Notes under the pieces: model-generated
Database searches by the model: none
What the model was told of the DNA's origin: nothing
What the model saw: only the letters and a program-made list of their open reading frames with translations
Program-made: the position numbers and the translations under genes
In this document: piece after piece, positions 25,442 to 33,685 of the stretch
How the letters are laid out: every line of letters starts with the position of its first letter
Position numbering within the stretch: the first letter of the stretch is position 1
Assembly: GCA_046290435.1 (NCBI GenBank)
Contig: JBKAGO010000042.1
Location: forward strand, 62,001 to 126,000
Source: CAVQUE01 sp046290435
Lineage (GTDB): Bacteria > Actinomycetota > Acidimicrobiia > Acidimicrobiales > UBA8592
Length of the DNA: 64,000 nucleotides
Direction of reading: 5' to 3'

Positions 25442-25639
25442 ATGGCTGAGCGAGAGCAGGTCAAGAGGCAGGCTCCGTCACGCACCGAGGAGTCCGAGCT
25501 GGACGACGCACCGGCGCGGTCCGAGAGCGGTGAGAAACTCAAGGCGGAACTCGACGATCTCCTCGACGAGATCGATGAGGTGCTCGAGACCAACGCGGAG
25601 GACTTCGTCAAGTCCTACATCCAAAAGGGCGGGGAGTGA
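25442..25639 (+). CDS. pup: Prokaryotic ubiquitin-like protein Pup (Gly-Gly-Glu end)
   Basis: Pup is the 65-aa disordered tag that PafA joins through its C-terminal Glu to lysines of target proteins. The C-terminal half (residues 30-60, GEKLKAELDDLLDEIDEVLE) forms the helix that binds the Mpa coiled coil. The protein ends YIQKGGE. The final residue is encoded as Glu (GAG), not Gln, so it is ready for ligation without Dop deamidation. The ATG start and the GTGA overlap with prcB are clear. Confidence 0.97.
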   Translation: MAEREQVKRQAPSRTEESELDDAPARSESGEKLKAELDDLLDEIDEVLETNAEDFVKSYIQKGGE

Positions 25640-26430
25640 CGCTACCGAACTTCGGGCCCGACAACGATCCGGGTCCGGACTTCACCGCATTGCTGCGTGC
25701 CACCACGAGCGCTCCTCCGGTGCCCACGGCGGATGTGTCGGCGCTGGTACCCCACGGGACCACCTGCGTCGCCGTGCGCTACGCCGATGGCGTGGTGCTG
25801 GCCGGCGATCGACGTGCCACCGCGGGCCATCACATCGCGCACCGCACGATCGAGAAGGTCTTCCCGGCCGACCGCCATTCGGGTGTCGCCATCGCCGGAG
25901 CGGCCGGACCGGCACTCGAGATGGTGAAGCTGTTCCAGCTCCAGCTCGAACACTACGAGAAGGTCGAAGGCAAGCTGCTCAGCCTCGAGGGCAAGGCCAA
26001 CCAGCTCAGCCAGATGTTGCGCCAGAACCTCCCGGCTGCGATGCAGGGGCTGGCCGTCGTGCCCATCTTCGCCGGCTACGACACCCGACGCGAGGTGGGC
26101 CGCCTCTTCCAGTACGACGTCACGGGCGGGCGCTACGAGGAGGCACTGTACGCCACCACCGGCAGCGGCAGCCTCCACGCCACCACCGTCATCAAGTTGG
26201 GCTACCGCGACGGCCAGGGGCGCAATGAGGCTGTCGCGCTGTGCGCGAGCGCATTGTTCGAAGCCGCCGACGAAGACGCCGCCACCGGCGGCCCCGACGC
26301 CATGCGTGGGGTGTATCCGATCATCGCCACGATCGGTGCGGACGGTTTCGTCCGCCTCGACGACGACGAGGCACGCGACCTGTTCGCCGCCGTCGTCGAC
26401 GATCGCCGCCGCCTGAACCCGAACGACTGA
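25636..26430 (+). CDS. prcB: 20S proteasome beta subunit
   Basis: PrcB is the proteolytic subunit. The 264-aa precursor has a 41-residue propeptide, cut before Thr42 in PHG-TTCVAV to expose the N-terminal catalytic threonine. In mature numbering Asp17 (AGDRRAT) and Lys33 (IEKVF) complete the active site. SGSLHATTVIK and GRNEAVALCASALFEAADED follow as in other actinobacterial PrcB. The GTG start overlaps the pup stop (GTGA), so translation is coupled. Confidence 0.96.
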   Translation: MTLPNFGPDNDPGPDFTALLRATTSAPPVPTADVSALVPHGTTCVAVRYADGVVLAGDRRATAGHHIAHRTIEKVFPADRHSGVAIAGAAGPALEMVKLFQLQLEHYEKVEGKLLSLEGKANQLSQMLRQNLPAAMQGLAVVPIFAGYDTRREVGRLFQYDVTGGRYEEALYATTGSGSLHATTVIKLGYRDGQGRNEAVALCASALFEAADEDAATGGPDAMRGVYPIIATIGADGFVRLDDDEARDLFAAVVDDRRRLNPND

Positions 26431-26441
26431 GGAGTCCGACG

Positions 26442-27125
26442 ATGAACATGCCCTTCTACGTCGCTCCCGAACAGGTGATGAAGGACCGCGCGGACTATGC
26501 CCGCAAGGGCATCGCCCGAGGCCGAGCCCTCATCGCCCTGCGGTTCGTCGACGGGATCCTGATCGTGGCCGAGAACGCCTCCAACACGCTGCGCAAGGTC
26601 AGCGAGATCTACGACCGCATCGCCTTCGCCGGCGTCGGCAAGTACAACGAGTTCGACCAGCTCCGGATCGCCGGCATCCGCCACGCCGACCTGAAGGGCT
26701 ACTCGTACTCCCGCGACGACGTCGACGCCCGCAGTCTGGCCAACCAGTACGCCCAGATCCTCGGGCAGGTCTTCACCCACGAGCTCAAGCCGATGGAGGT
26801 CGAGATCCTCGTCGCGGAGATCCCTCACGACGGCGACGACTCGCCCCAGATGTTCCACCTCCTCTACGACGGCACCGTCAACGACGAGTCCGACTTCGCG
26901 GTGCTGGGTGGGGAGGCAGAGGCGATCCACGATCGCTTCGCCGCCTCCTATCGACCGGACCTCACCCTGGCCGAGGGCGTCGCCGCCGCCACCGCGGCCC
27001 TCGCCGGCGACGAGCGCACCCTCACCCCCGACGACCTCGAGGTCGCAGAACTCGCCCCCCACAACGGCCGTCGATCGTTCCGGCGCATCGAAGGCGACGA
27101 GCTCGCCGCGATGCTGGGCTCATGA
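26442..27125 (+). CDS. prcA: 20S proteasome alpha subunit
   Basis: PrcA forms the outer gating rings of the 20S core and receives the Mpa C-termini. The 227-aa protein starts MNMPFYVAPEQVMKDRADYARKGIARG. This includes the alpha-subunit N-terminal helix H0, with ALIALRFVDGILIVAENAS following, and the protein lacks a catalytic threonine. A GGAGT ribosome site lies 7 nt upstream of the ATG. It follows prcB by 11 bp. Confidence 0.96.
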   Translation: MNMPFYVAPEQVMKDRADYARKGIARGRALIALRFVDGILIVAENASNTLRKVSEIYDRIAFAGVGKYNEFDQLRIAGIRHADLKGYSYSRDDVDARSLANQYAQILGQVFTHELKPMEVEILVAEIPHDGDDSPQMFHLLYDGTVNDESDFAVLGGEAEAIHDRFAASYRPDLTLAEGVAAATAALAGDERTLTPDDLEVAELAPHNGRRSFRRIEGDELAAMLGS

Positions 27126-27149
27126 CCGACGACGGCGCGGGCGCCCGGC

Positions 27150-27155
27150 TAGGTT
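27150..27155 (+). promoter_or_regulatory. Possible -10 box for pafA (leaderless type)
   Basis: TAGGTT in the 36-bp prcA-pafA gap ends 6 nt before the GTG of pafA. It could give pafA-pafB-pafC a start site separate from prcBA. Confidence 0.4.
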
Positions 27156-27161
27156 GACGAG

Positions 27162-28520
27162 GTGGAACGTCGCATCTTCGGCATCGAGAACGAGTACGGC
27201 GTCACCTGCACCCTGCGAGGCCAGCGGCGGCTGAGCCCCGACGAGGTCGCCCGCTACCTGTTCCGGCGGGTCGTCTCCTGGGGGCGCAGCTCCAACGTCT
27301 TCCTGGCCAACGGGGCCAGGCTGTACCTCGACGTCGGATCGCACCCCGAGTACGCCACACCCGAGTGCGACTCCATCTACGACCTCGTCGCGCACGACAA
27401 GGCCGGCGAGCGCATCCTCGAACAGCTCCTCGCCGGTGCCGAGCAACGGCTCGAAGAAGAAGGCATCCGCGGCGACATCTACCTGTTCAAGAACAACACC
27501 GACTCGGCCGGCAACTCCTATGGCTGTCACGAGAACTACTGCACCAGCCGCAAGGACGACTTCGCGAACTACGCAGAGGTCCTGATCCCGTTCCTGGTCA
27601 GCCGCCAGATCTACGCCGGGGCCGGCAAGATCCTCCAGACGGCGCGCGGCGCAATGTTCTGCCTCAGTCAGCGGGCAGAGCACATCTGGGAAGGGGTGTC
27701 GTCGGCGACGACCCGCTCACGCCCCATCATCAACACCCGCGACGAGCCTCACGCCGACGCAGAGCGCTACCGCCGCCTGCACGTCATCGTCGGCGACTCC
27801 AACATGAACGAATACGCCACCTTCTTGAAGGTCGGTGCGGCATCGCTGCTGTTGCGCATGCTCGAAGAACCCAACGTCGTCCTGCGCGACATGACGCTCG
27901 AGAATCCCATCCGGGCGATCCGCGAGATCAGCCACGACATCACCTGCCGTCGCCGGGTGCGCCTCGCCAACGGCCGCGAGGTCAGCGCCCTCGACATCCA
28001 GTCCGAATACCTCGAGCGGGCCCTCCGCTACGCCGAGCGCCGCGACCTGTCCCCACAGGAGAAGCAGGCCCTCACCATGTGGGAGCACTGCCTCAGCCAG
28101 ATCGAGCGGGATCCGCTGGAACTGAGCCGTGAGTGCGACTGGGTGACCAAGTACCACCTGGTCGAGGGCTACCGGGCCAAACACGAGCTGGAGCTGTCCG
28201 ACCCCCGCCTCGCGCTCATCGACCTGCAATATCACGATGTCAATCGCCAGCGCGGTCTGTTCTACAAGATGCAGGCACGCGACATGGTCGAACGCATCTG
28301 CGTCGACGCCGACATCGCGCAGGCAGTGGAGTATCCACCCCAGACCACCCGGGCCCGGCTGCGTGGCGAGTTCATCCGGCGGGCCAAGGAACGCAAGCGC
28401 GACTACACCGTCGACTGGGTGCATCTCAAGCTCAACGATCAGGCGCAGCGCACCGTGCTGTGCAAGGACCCGTTCAAGGCATACGACGAGCGGGTCGAGA
28501 AGCTCATCGACTCGCTGTAG
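27162..28520 (+). CDS. pafA: PafA: Pup ligase
   Basis: PafA uses ATP to activate the C-terminal Glu of Pup as a gamma-glutamyl phosphate and forms the isopeptide bond with target lysines. The 452-aa protein starts MERRIFGIENEYGV (metal-binding Glu9 and Glu11) and has the catalytic Asp57 in LYLDVGSHPEYATPEC, KNNTDSAGNSYGCHENY and RPIINTRDEPHADAERYRR. The Dop-type loop is absent, which distinguishes it from the paralogue at 23818. The start is a GTG at 27162. pafB follows after 6 bp. Confidence 0.96.
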   Translation: MERRIFGIENEYGVTCTLRGQRRLSPDEVARYLFRRVVSWGRSSNVFLANGARLYLDVGSHPEYATPECDSIYDLVAHDKAGERILEQLLAGAEQRLEEEGIRGDIYLFKNNTDSAGNSYGCHENYCTSRKDDFANYAEVLIPFLVSRQIYAGAGKILQTARGAMFCLSQRAEHIWEGVSSATTRSRPIINTRDEPHADAERYRRLHVIVGDSNMNEYATFLKVGAASLLLRMLEEPNVVLRDMTLENPIRAIREISHDITCRRRVRLANGREVSALDIQSEYLERALRYAERRDLSPQEKQALTMWEHCLSQIERDPLELSRECDWVTKYHLVEGYRAKHELELSDPRLALIDLQYHDVNRQRGLFYKMQARDMVERICVDADIAQAVEYPPQTTRARLRGEFIRRAKERKRDYTVDWVHLKLNDQAQRTVLCKDPFKAYDERVEKLIDSL

Positions 28521-28526
28521 AGCCGC

Positions 28527-29447
28527 GTGGGCAAGCTCGAACGTCTGCTGAACCTGACCGCGGCGCTGCTCGAGACCGAGCGGCCGCTCCGTGCAGACGA
28601 ACTGCGCCGCCGTATCGACGGGTACCCGGACAACGACGCCTCGTTCCGACGCGCCTTCGAGCGCGACAAGGACGACCTGCGTGAGATGGGTGTGCCGATC
28701 TCGCTCGAGGCGATTCCCGGCTCCGATCCGCCCGTCGAGGGGTACCGGGTGCACAAGAGCGACTACTACCTGCCCGATCCCGGGCTCGACAACGACGAAC
28801 TCGCAGCGCTGCACCTCGCGGCCAGCGCCGTGCGGGTCGAGGGCCTCGGCGGTGCCGCGGCCCTCCGCAAGCTCGGCGGCAGCGTCGAGGGCGCCGGAGC
28901 CGAGACCATCGTGTCGGTCCCGACCGATCCCCGCCTGGCGGTGATCTTCGCCGCGGTGGCCGCTCGCCGGGTCATCACGTTCGACTACCGGGGCGAACGG
29001 CGCGACGTGGAACCCTGGCGACTCGATTTCGTGCGGGGGCGGTGGTATGTGACCGGCTTCGACCGGGTCCGCGCGGGAGAACGGCACTTCCGGATCGATC
29101 GCATCGATGGTGAGGTGGCCGCCGGCGAGGACGCAGCGTTCGAGCGTGCCGCCGGAGCGACGGGCGTTCGGATGCAACCGTGGGAGCTCGGCGACGAGCC
29201 GCCGCGGCAGGCCCGATTGCTGGTCGACGCCGATCAGGCCGCCTGGGCCGTGCACACCATCGGACCGGCGGCGGCCGAGCATCCCGACGGCTCGGTCGAA
29301 CTCGAGCTCACCGTCACGAACGAGGCCGCGTTCCGGTCCTTCGTGTGCGGCTTTCTCGATCACGCCGAGGTCCTCGCCCCACCCGACCTGCGCGATGACC
29401 TGATCGACTGGCTCGCCGCCATCGCCGAACCGGCCCCGCAGCCATGA
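28527..29447 (+). CDS. pafB: PafB: WYL-domain transcription regulator
   Basis: PafB acts with PafC as the activator of the RecA-independent DNA damage response known from mycobacteria. The 306-aa protein has an N-terminal winged helix (KLERLLNLTAALLETERPLRADELRRRI), a WYL domain (ITFDYRGERRDVEPWRLDFVRGRWYVTGFD) and a WCX domain at the end. WYL domains are thought to sense single-stranded DNA or nucleotides. It starts at a GTG, 6 bp after pafA, and overlaps pafC by 4 bp. Confidence 0.92.
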   Translation: MGKLERLLNLTAALLETERPLRADELRRRIDGYPDNDASFRRAFERDKDDLREMGVPISLEAIPGSDPPVEGYRVHKSDYYLPDPGLDNDELAALHLAASAVRVEGLGGAAALRKLGGSVEGAGAETIVSVPTDPRLAVIFAAVAARRVITFDYRGERRDVEPWRLDFVRGRWYVTGFDRVRAGERHFRIDRIDGEVAAGEDAAFERAAGATGVRMQPWELGDEPPRQARLLVDADQAAWAVHTIGPAAAEHPDGSVELELTVTNEAAFRSFVCGFLDHAEVLAPPDLRDDLIDWLAAIAEPAPQP

Positions 29448-30430
29448 CCCGTCTGACCGCAGGAGGCCGCCTCGAGCGGTTGTTGTCGATCGTGCCCTGG
29501 GTCGTGGCCAACGACGGCCCCCACCTCGCCGACGTCGCCGCCCGGTTCGACTATCCCGAGGAGTCGCTGCTGTCGGACCTCACCGAGGTCCTGTTCATGG
29601 TGGGGATCCATCCCTACACCCCCGACCAGCTCGTCGAGGTCGTCGTCGAGGACGGGCGGGTGTGGATCCACTATGCCGAGTACTTCGAGCGGCCGCTGCG
29701 GCTCACCCCGGCCCAGGCCTTGGCCCTGGTCACGGCCGGTTCGAGCCTGTTGTCGGTCCCGGGAGCCGATCCCGAGGGTCCGCTCGCGCGGGGACTGGCC
29801 AAACTGGCCGCCGTGCTCGGTGTCAGCCCCGGCGATGACGTCGAGGTCGATCTCGGGGCGGCGCCGGCCGCCATCATGGCAACGGTCCGCGCTGCGATCG
29901 AGCAGCGGCAACGCCTGCGCATCGAGTACTACGCCTACGGCCGCGACGAACTCACCGAACGGCAGATCGATCCCCTACGGCTGACATCGGATCAGGGCGC
30001 GTGGTACCTGCTCGCCCACTGCCATCGGGCCGAGGGTGAGCGGTTGTTCCGTCTCGACCGGATGCGCAACGCCGAACCGACCGGTCACCACTTCGAGGCC
30101 CCGTCGGTACTGCCCGACCGCAGCGTCTTCGCCGCAGCCCCCGAGGACCCTCGCGTCACGCTCCGGCTGGCCCCCGCCGCAGCGTGGGTGCCCGAGAACC
30201 ATCCGGTCGAGACGATCGAGCACCTCGACGACGGGTGGCTGCGCGTCACGATGGCCATCACGGCTCGACCGTGGCTCGAGCGGCTGCTCCTGCGGCTCGG
30301 ACCCGATGCGGTCGTCGAGGCACTCGACGAAGGACTCGGATCGTCTCCCGACATCGCTGCGGACACCGCGGCTCGTGTGCTGGCCCGGTACCGGGCGGGT
30401 AGCGCGCGTTCGTCACCGGTTGCCGACTAA
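29444..30430 (+). CDS. pafC: PafC: WYL-domain transcription regulator
   Basis: The 328-aa partner of PafB has the same order: a winged helix (GGRLERLLSIVPWVVANDGPHLADVAARF), a middle domain (PLRLTPAQALALVTAGSSLL) and a WYL domain (RLRIEYYAYGRDELTERQIDP then GAWYLLAHCHRAEGERLFRLDRM). In this genome the two are separate genes with an ATGA overlap; in some actinobacteria they are fused. The C-terminal WCX-like part has W(L)ERLLLRLGPDAVV. Confidence 0.92.
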   Translation: MTRLTAGGRLERLLSIVPWVVANDGPHLADVAARFDYPEESLLSDLTEVLFMVGIHPYTPDQLVEVVVEDGRVWIHYAEYFERPLRLTPAQALALVTAGSSLLSVPGADPEGPLARGLAKLAAVLGVSPGDDVEVDLGAAPAAIMATVRAAIEQRQRLRIEYYAYGRDELTERQIDPLRLTSDQGAWYLLAHCHRAEGERLFRLDRMRNAEPTGHHFEAPSVLPDRSVFAAAPEDPRVTLRLAPAAAWVPENHPVETIEHLDDGWLRVTMAITARPWLERLLLRLGPDAVVEALDEGLGSSPDIAADTAARVLARYRAGSARSSPVAD

Positions 30431-30441
30431 CCTGCGCCGAA

Positions 30442-31569
30442 GTGTCTTCCGACGAGCTGACCTCACCCGAGGATCCGGAATGGGTCGACGCCATCGTGCG
30501 TCGGGCCCTCGAGCGGGCCGCAGCCGAGCCGGCCGCGGCCCTCGACACGGCCGAACCAGGCGCCTCGCCGCCATCGGAGCCGCCCTCGCTCGCCGGTGGA
30601 CCGGTGAACCCGCCGCCCCTGGCGCCGCCGCCCCTGGCGGACACCGCACCGTCGATCGCGGCCCCTTCGCCGTCTCCCGCCGCCGAATCGGCGCCGCTCA
30701 TCGCCGACCCGCCGCTGCCCGCTCCGTCGGCCGAACCCCCTGGTCGGTCTGCGGCACCCCGGGGCGACCAGCCGGCCGCGGTGCCCCTCGCACGCGGCGA
30801 CGCCATGATGGACCAGCGTGCGGACCCGGCCACCATGGCGGCTTACCCGGCGGCGGCCAACGGCCGCGGCTCCGGCCCTGTATCGGCCTATCCGTTCGAT
30901 CCCGACGACCTCGCCGAGGGCGTCGACGAGGAACTCTTCGACGACGCCCTCGCTCTCGACGAAACCCACGATGCCGCCATCTCCAGTCGGATGCGGAGCT
31001 TCCTCGAATGGGGTGCGGTCATCGTGGGCGCGCTCGCCGTCGCCCTGTTGATCAAGACCTTCCTGATGCAGGCCTACTTCATCCCCTCGTCATCGATGGA
31101 GACGACCCTCGAGATCAGCGACCGCGTCCTGGTCAACAAGCTCAGCTACGCGGTCGGCGACGTCAGCCGCGGTGATCTGATCGTCTTCGGCCGCCCGGCC
31201 ACCCAGCCCGAAGGCGAGCCCGACCTGATCAAGCGGGTCATTGCGCTCGGAGGCGAGACCATCCAGTTCCGCGACGGCGCGGTCTTCATCCGAGAGCCCG
31301 GCGGCACCGAGTACCAGCTGCTGGTCGAGCCATACCTCGACGAGGGTGTCACCACCCGGGACTTCCCGGCCGGGCCGTTGCCGCCCAACTGCATCGCGGA
31401 GAGCGACGACACCCGCGCCTGCACCATCCCCGAAGGCCACCTCTTCATGATGGGCGACAACAGGGGCGGCTCGAGTGACAGCCGCGACTTCGGACCCATC
31501 GACGAAGAGACCGTCGTCGGCCGTGCCTTCCTGCGCGTCTGGCCCCTCGGTCGCCTCGGCTTCCTCTGA
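30442..31569 (+). CDS. lepB: Signal peptidase I with long Pro/Ala-rich N-terminal extension
   Basis: LepB cleaves signal peptides of exported proteins on the outer face of the membrane. The 375-aa protein has a cytoplasmic, low-complexity Pro/Ala/Glu extension of about 180 residues. One transmembrane helix follows (WGAVIVGALAVALLIKTFLM, about 190-209), then the catalytic domain. The nucleophile Ser218 is in IPSSSMETTL and the general base Lys264 in LIKRVIALGGE. The conserved GDNR box is in MMGDNRGGSSDSRDFG. The GTG start is 11 bp after pafC, so it is cotranscribed with the pupylation genes. Confidence 0.94.
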   Translation: MSSDELTSPEDPEWVDAIVRRALERAAAEPAAALDTAEPGASPPSEPPSLAGGPVNPPPLAPPPLADTAPSIAAPSPSPAAESAPLIADPPLPAPSAEPPGRSAAPRGDQPAAVPLARGDAMMDQRADPATMAAYPAAANGRGSGPVSAYPFDPDDLAEGVDEELFDDALALDETHDAAISSRMRSFLEWGAVIVGALAVALLIKTFLMQAYFIPSSSMETTLEISDRVLVNKLSYAVGDVSRGDLIVFGRPATQPEGEPDLIKRVIALGGETIQFRDGAVFIREPGGTEYQLLVEPYLDEGVTTRDFPAGPLPPNCIAESDDTRACTIPEGHLFMMGDNRGGSSDSRDFGPIDEETVVGRAFLRVWPLGRLGFL

Positions 31570-31636
31570 GCTGAGCCGAGCCGCGCCCGGGCTGCTCCCA
31601 TGCGCCCGCTGCGGATCTGCGTCGCGAATCGGCGTC

Positions 31637-31668
31637 GCGCGCCGGTTCGGTATCAGTATCCGGCGCGC
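31637..31668. terminator. Bidirectional hairpin between lepB and the GDPD-like gene
   Basis: GCGCGCCGG (31637-31645) and its perfect complement (31660-31668) flank a 14-nt AT-rich loop that contains the stop codon of the minus-strand gene. It can terminate both convergent genes. Confidence 0.55.
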
Positions 31669-32390
31669 CGCATCGCGTCGCTCAGGCGATCGACGTGGGC
31701 GCTCGAGACCGCGTCGACGCCCATGACCAGCAGCTCGTCGAGCATGCGGTCGTGCTCGACGGTCTCTGCGAACGCCAGGACGCCGAATTTGTGGAACAGG
31801 GTGGTGAGCCCCCCGGTCCACTCCTCGTAGGAGAGGCGCACGGCGTCGACGCCGGCAGCAGCGAGATCGGCTGCCGCCCGTTCGGGCCCTCGGGGAAGCG
31901 CGGCCAGCCGCAGCCCTGCCACCAGCCGGACCGTCGGCCAGTCACTGCGCCAGCGACGGATCTGGTCGAGATCGTCGTGGTGGATCCAGACCCGATCGAC
32001 CAGGGCGAATCCCCTGCGCTCCTGGTGGCCGCGGACGACGGCGAGGGTGGCCTCGAGGACGGACGGCTCGCCGATACTGAGCATCAGAGCGCCCGGCGGG
32101 TCGCACTGGTCGATCACGGCCTCGAGCGTCGCCATCTCGTGGGGGAGCGCGTCGAGGGTGAGGTCGCCGATGGGTCGGCGTCGCCGCAGGCGGGGACCCG
32201 GCACCGAGGGCCCGGCGTTGCACACCGGCACGCCATCGGCGCTGGACCAGACGGTGGTGTGTAACCCGGAAGCCCCCAGGCGCAGTGCCAGTTCGAACGC
32301 GCCGATCGTGTGACCGGGCAGTTGTGCGCTGGCTCCGCCGTCGGCGAAAGCGATGGGAGGTGAGAGAACCGGGGGGAGTCGAGGCGCCAC
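31653..32390 (-). CDS. Degenerate glycerophosphodiester phosphodiesterase (GDPD)-like protein
   Basis: The 245-aa protein has the GDPD TIM-barrel pattern: PIAFADGGASAQLPGHTIGAF, ALRLGASGLHTTVWSSADGVPVCNAG and, at the end, VLAFAETVEHDRMLDELLVMGVDAV. The active-site positions have been replaced. HRG is ADGG, ENT is GHT, the metal-binding ExD is HxT, and the HD pair is NA. It is therefore probably not a phosphodiesterase. I chose the GTG at 32390 (VAPRLPPVLSPP); the frame is open to 32543 but would overlap the divergent gene at 32515. It lies inside the proteasome/Tat region on the opposite strand. Confidence 0.75.
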   Translation of the reverse strand: MAPRLPPVLSPPIAFADGGASAQLPGHTIGAFELALRLGASGLHTTVWSSADGVPVCNAGPSVPGPRLRRRRPIGDLTLDALPHEMATLEAVIDQCDPPGALMLSIGEPSVLEATLAVVRGHQERRGFALVDRVWIHHDDLDQIRRWRSDWPTVRLVAGLRLAALPRGPERAAADLAAAGVDAVRLSYEEWTGGLTTLFHKFGVLAFAETVEHDRMLDELLVMGVDAVSSAHVDRLSDAMRRAGY

Positions 32391-32514
32391 GATCGCCCAT
32401 TGTCTCGCGGTGAGCCGATCGACCCAACTCCGACACAGTCCCCAGCACTCCTCAAGTCCCGCTGCGCCGCGCCGATTGGCCTGCGTCGGTTGCAAACCCA
32501 TCGGAGGAGACGAC

Positions 32515-32841
32515 ATGGCCACCATCCGGGCCAGCTGTGCCAATTGCGGTGACGTTCAGCTCACCACGGCCGATGTCACCGTGCGGATGTGCGTGTCCAC
32601 CGACGAGGGCGAGTACCGATTCGAGTGCCCGCTGTGTGAGGAACTGGTCGTTCGTCACGCAGAACAGCGCACCATCGATCTCCTCCTCGCCGCCGGAGTG
32701 GAGTTCGTCACATGGTCACTACCCGCAGAGCTGTTCGAGGCCCGGTCGGGCGCACCCATCACCCACGACGACCTCATCGACTTCCACACGGTCCTCGCCG
32801 ATGACGAGGCCGTCGCTGCGTTGCTCCAACAGATCGTCTGA
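32515..32841 (+). CDS. Small zinc-ribbon-like protein
   Basis: The 108-aa protein has CANC (residues 8-11) and CPLC (residues 38-41), a spacing that fits a treble-clef or zinc-ribbon fold. A helical C-terminal part follows (APITHDDLIDFHTVLADDEAVAALLQQIV). A GGAGGA ribosome site lies 7 nt upstream of the ATG. Proteins of this layout are common in Acidimicrobiia-like genomes; no function is known to me. Confidence 0.75.
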   Translation: MATIRASCANCGDVQLTTADVTVRMCVSTDEGEYRFECPLCEELVVRHAEQRTIDLLLAAGVEFVTWSLPAELFEARSGAPITHDDLIDFHTVLADDEAVAALLQQIV

Positions 32842-32983
32842 GGGGCCGCGCGGACAGGTGCGAATCGGCGGATCCGCGCCTGCCATCCGCCGCACTCGGT
32901 CGCAGCCCTCATCGCCGCACCGGCCACGGCGGGACAGCGCATTTCCGAACCCTCTCAGCCACCGACCCGCACGGGCTGATCAG

Positions 32984-32989
32984 TAGGGT
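32984..32989 (+). promoter_or_regulatory. -10 box for tatB-tatC-helY (leaderless type)
   Basis: TAGGGT ends 6 nt before the ATG at 32996. The six bases between are GGGGGC, which could also act as a weak ribosome site on a longer transcript. Confidence 0.45.
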
Positions 32990-32995
32990 GGGGGC

Positions 32996-33685
32996 ATGTT
33001 CAACGTCGGTGGAGGTGAGCTCCTCGTCATCTTCTTGGTGGCGTTGATCGTCCTCGGCCCGGCCAAGCTCCCCGAAGTGGCCCGCCAGGTCGGCGGCGTC
33101 ATGCGCGAGATCCGCAGGATCAGCTCCGGCTTCCAGGACGAGATGCGCGCTGCGATGGACGATCCGGTCGAGGCAGCAGCCCGAGAACGCGGCAACCGGG
33201 TGGTCGCGACCTCCGAAGCGCCGTCCCCCTCCAGCGGTCTCGGCGACGAGCTCGCAGACGAGGATGATCCCGACCAGAACGATCCCGACGGGGACGGTCC
33301 CGACGAGGACCTCGACGCTGCCGATGAACTCGATGACCCCGACGGATCACCTGGGGGTGCGGCTTCGGAGCTGGGGGCCGACGACGAAACAGACGCCATC
33401 GCAGGCCGGGCACCGATGAGCACTGCTGCGGCCGCCGGCATGTACGACGTGGCCCCGGCTCCGCCGACGTCCACACCGAACCCCTACCTCGCCCCGGTCG
33501 GCACGCGTGCCCAGCCCGCCGTCGAGGCCGACGACCCGGTCGACGTCTCCGACGACGACATCGGGCCACTCGGAGCCGACGACATAGCCGACGCCGACGA
33601 CATAGCCGACGCCGACGCGGCCGACGCCGACGCGGCCGAGCGTGACGACTCCGCTTCACCGGACGGCACAACGGACGAACGCTGA
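32996..33685 (+). CDS. tatB: Twin-arginine translocase TatA/TatB family subunit
   Basis: The subunit forms the Tat pore or receptor that exports folded proteins. The first 55 residues are the conserved part: MFNVGGGELLVIFLVALIV (membrane helix with the polar Glu8 of TatB), the hinge LGPAKLP, and an amphipathic helix. The GP hinge and Glu8 favour TatB over TatA. About 170 residues of disordered, very acidic tail (DE-rich, with an 18-bp DNA repeat near the end) follow, far longer than usual. tatC overlaps the stop codon (TGATG). Confidence 0.9.
   Translation: MFNVGGGELLVIFLVALIVLGPAKLPEVARQVGGVMREIRRISSGFQDEMRAAMDDPVEAAARERGNRVVATSEAPSPSSGLGDELADEDDPDQNDPDGDGPDEDLDAADELDDPDGSPGGAASELGADDETDAIAGRAPMSTAAAAGMYDVAPAPPTSTPNPYLAPVGTRAQPAVEADDPVDVSDDDIGPLGADDIADADDIADADAADADAAERDDSASPDGTTDER
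33583..33640 (+). repeat. 18/15-bp tandem repeat in the TatB tail
   Basis: GACGACATAGCCGACGCC occurs twice, followed by a shorter GACGCGGCCGACGCC unit. Together they encode DDIADADDIADADAADADAAE-type residues at the TatB C-terminus. Confidence 0.75.

Noticed and set aside
23905..25611. 568-codon minus-strand frame opposite dop and pup
   Set aside because: It is an antisense shadow; dop, with all its catalytic motifs, and pup occupy the plus strand.
27717..29363. 548-codon minus-strand frame opposite pafA and pafB
   Set aside because: It is an antisense shadow of two well-conserved genes.
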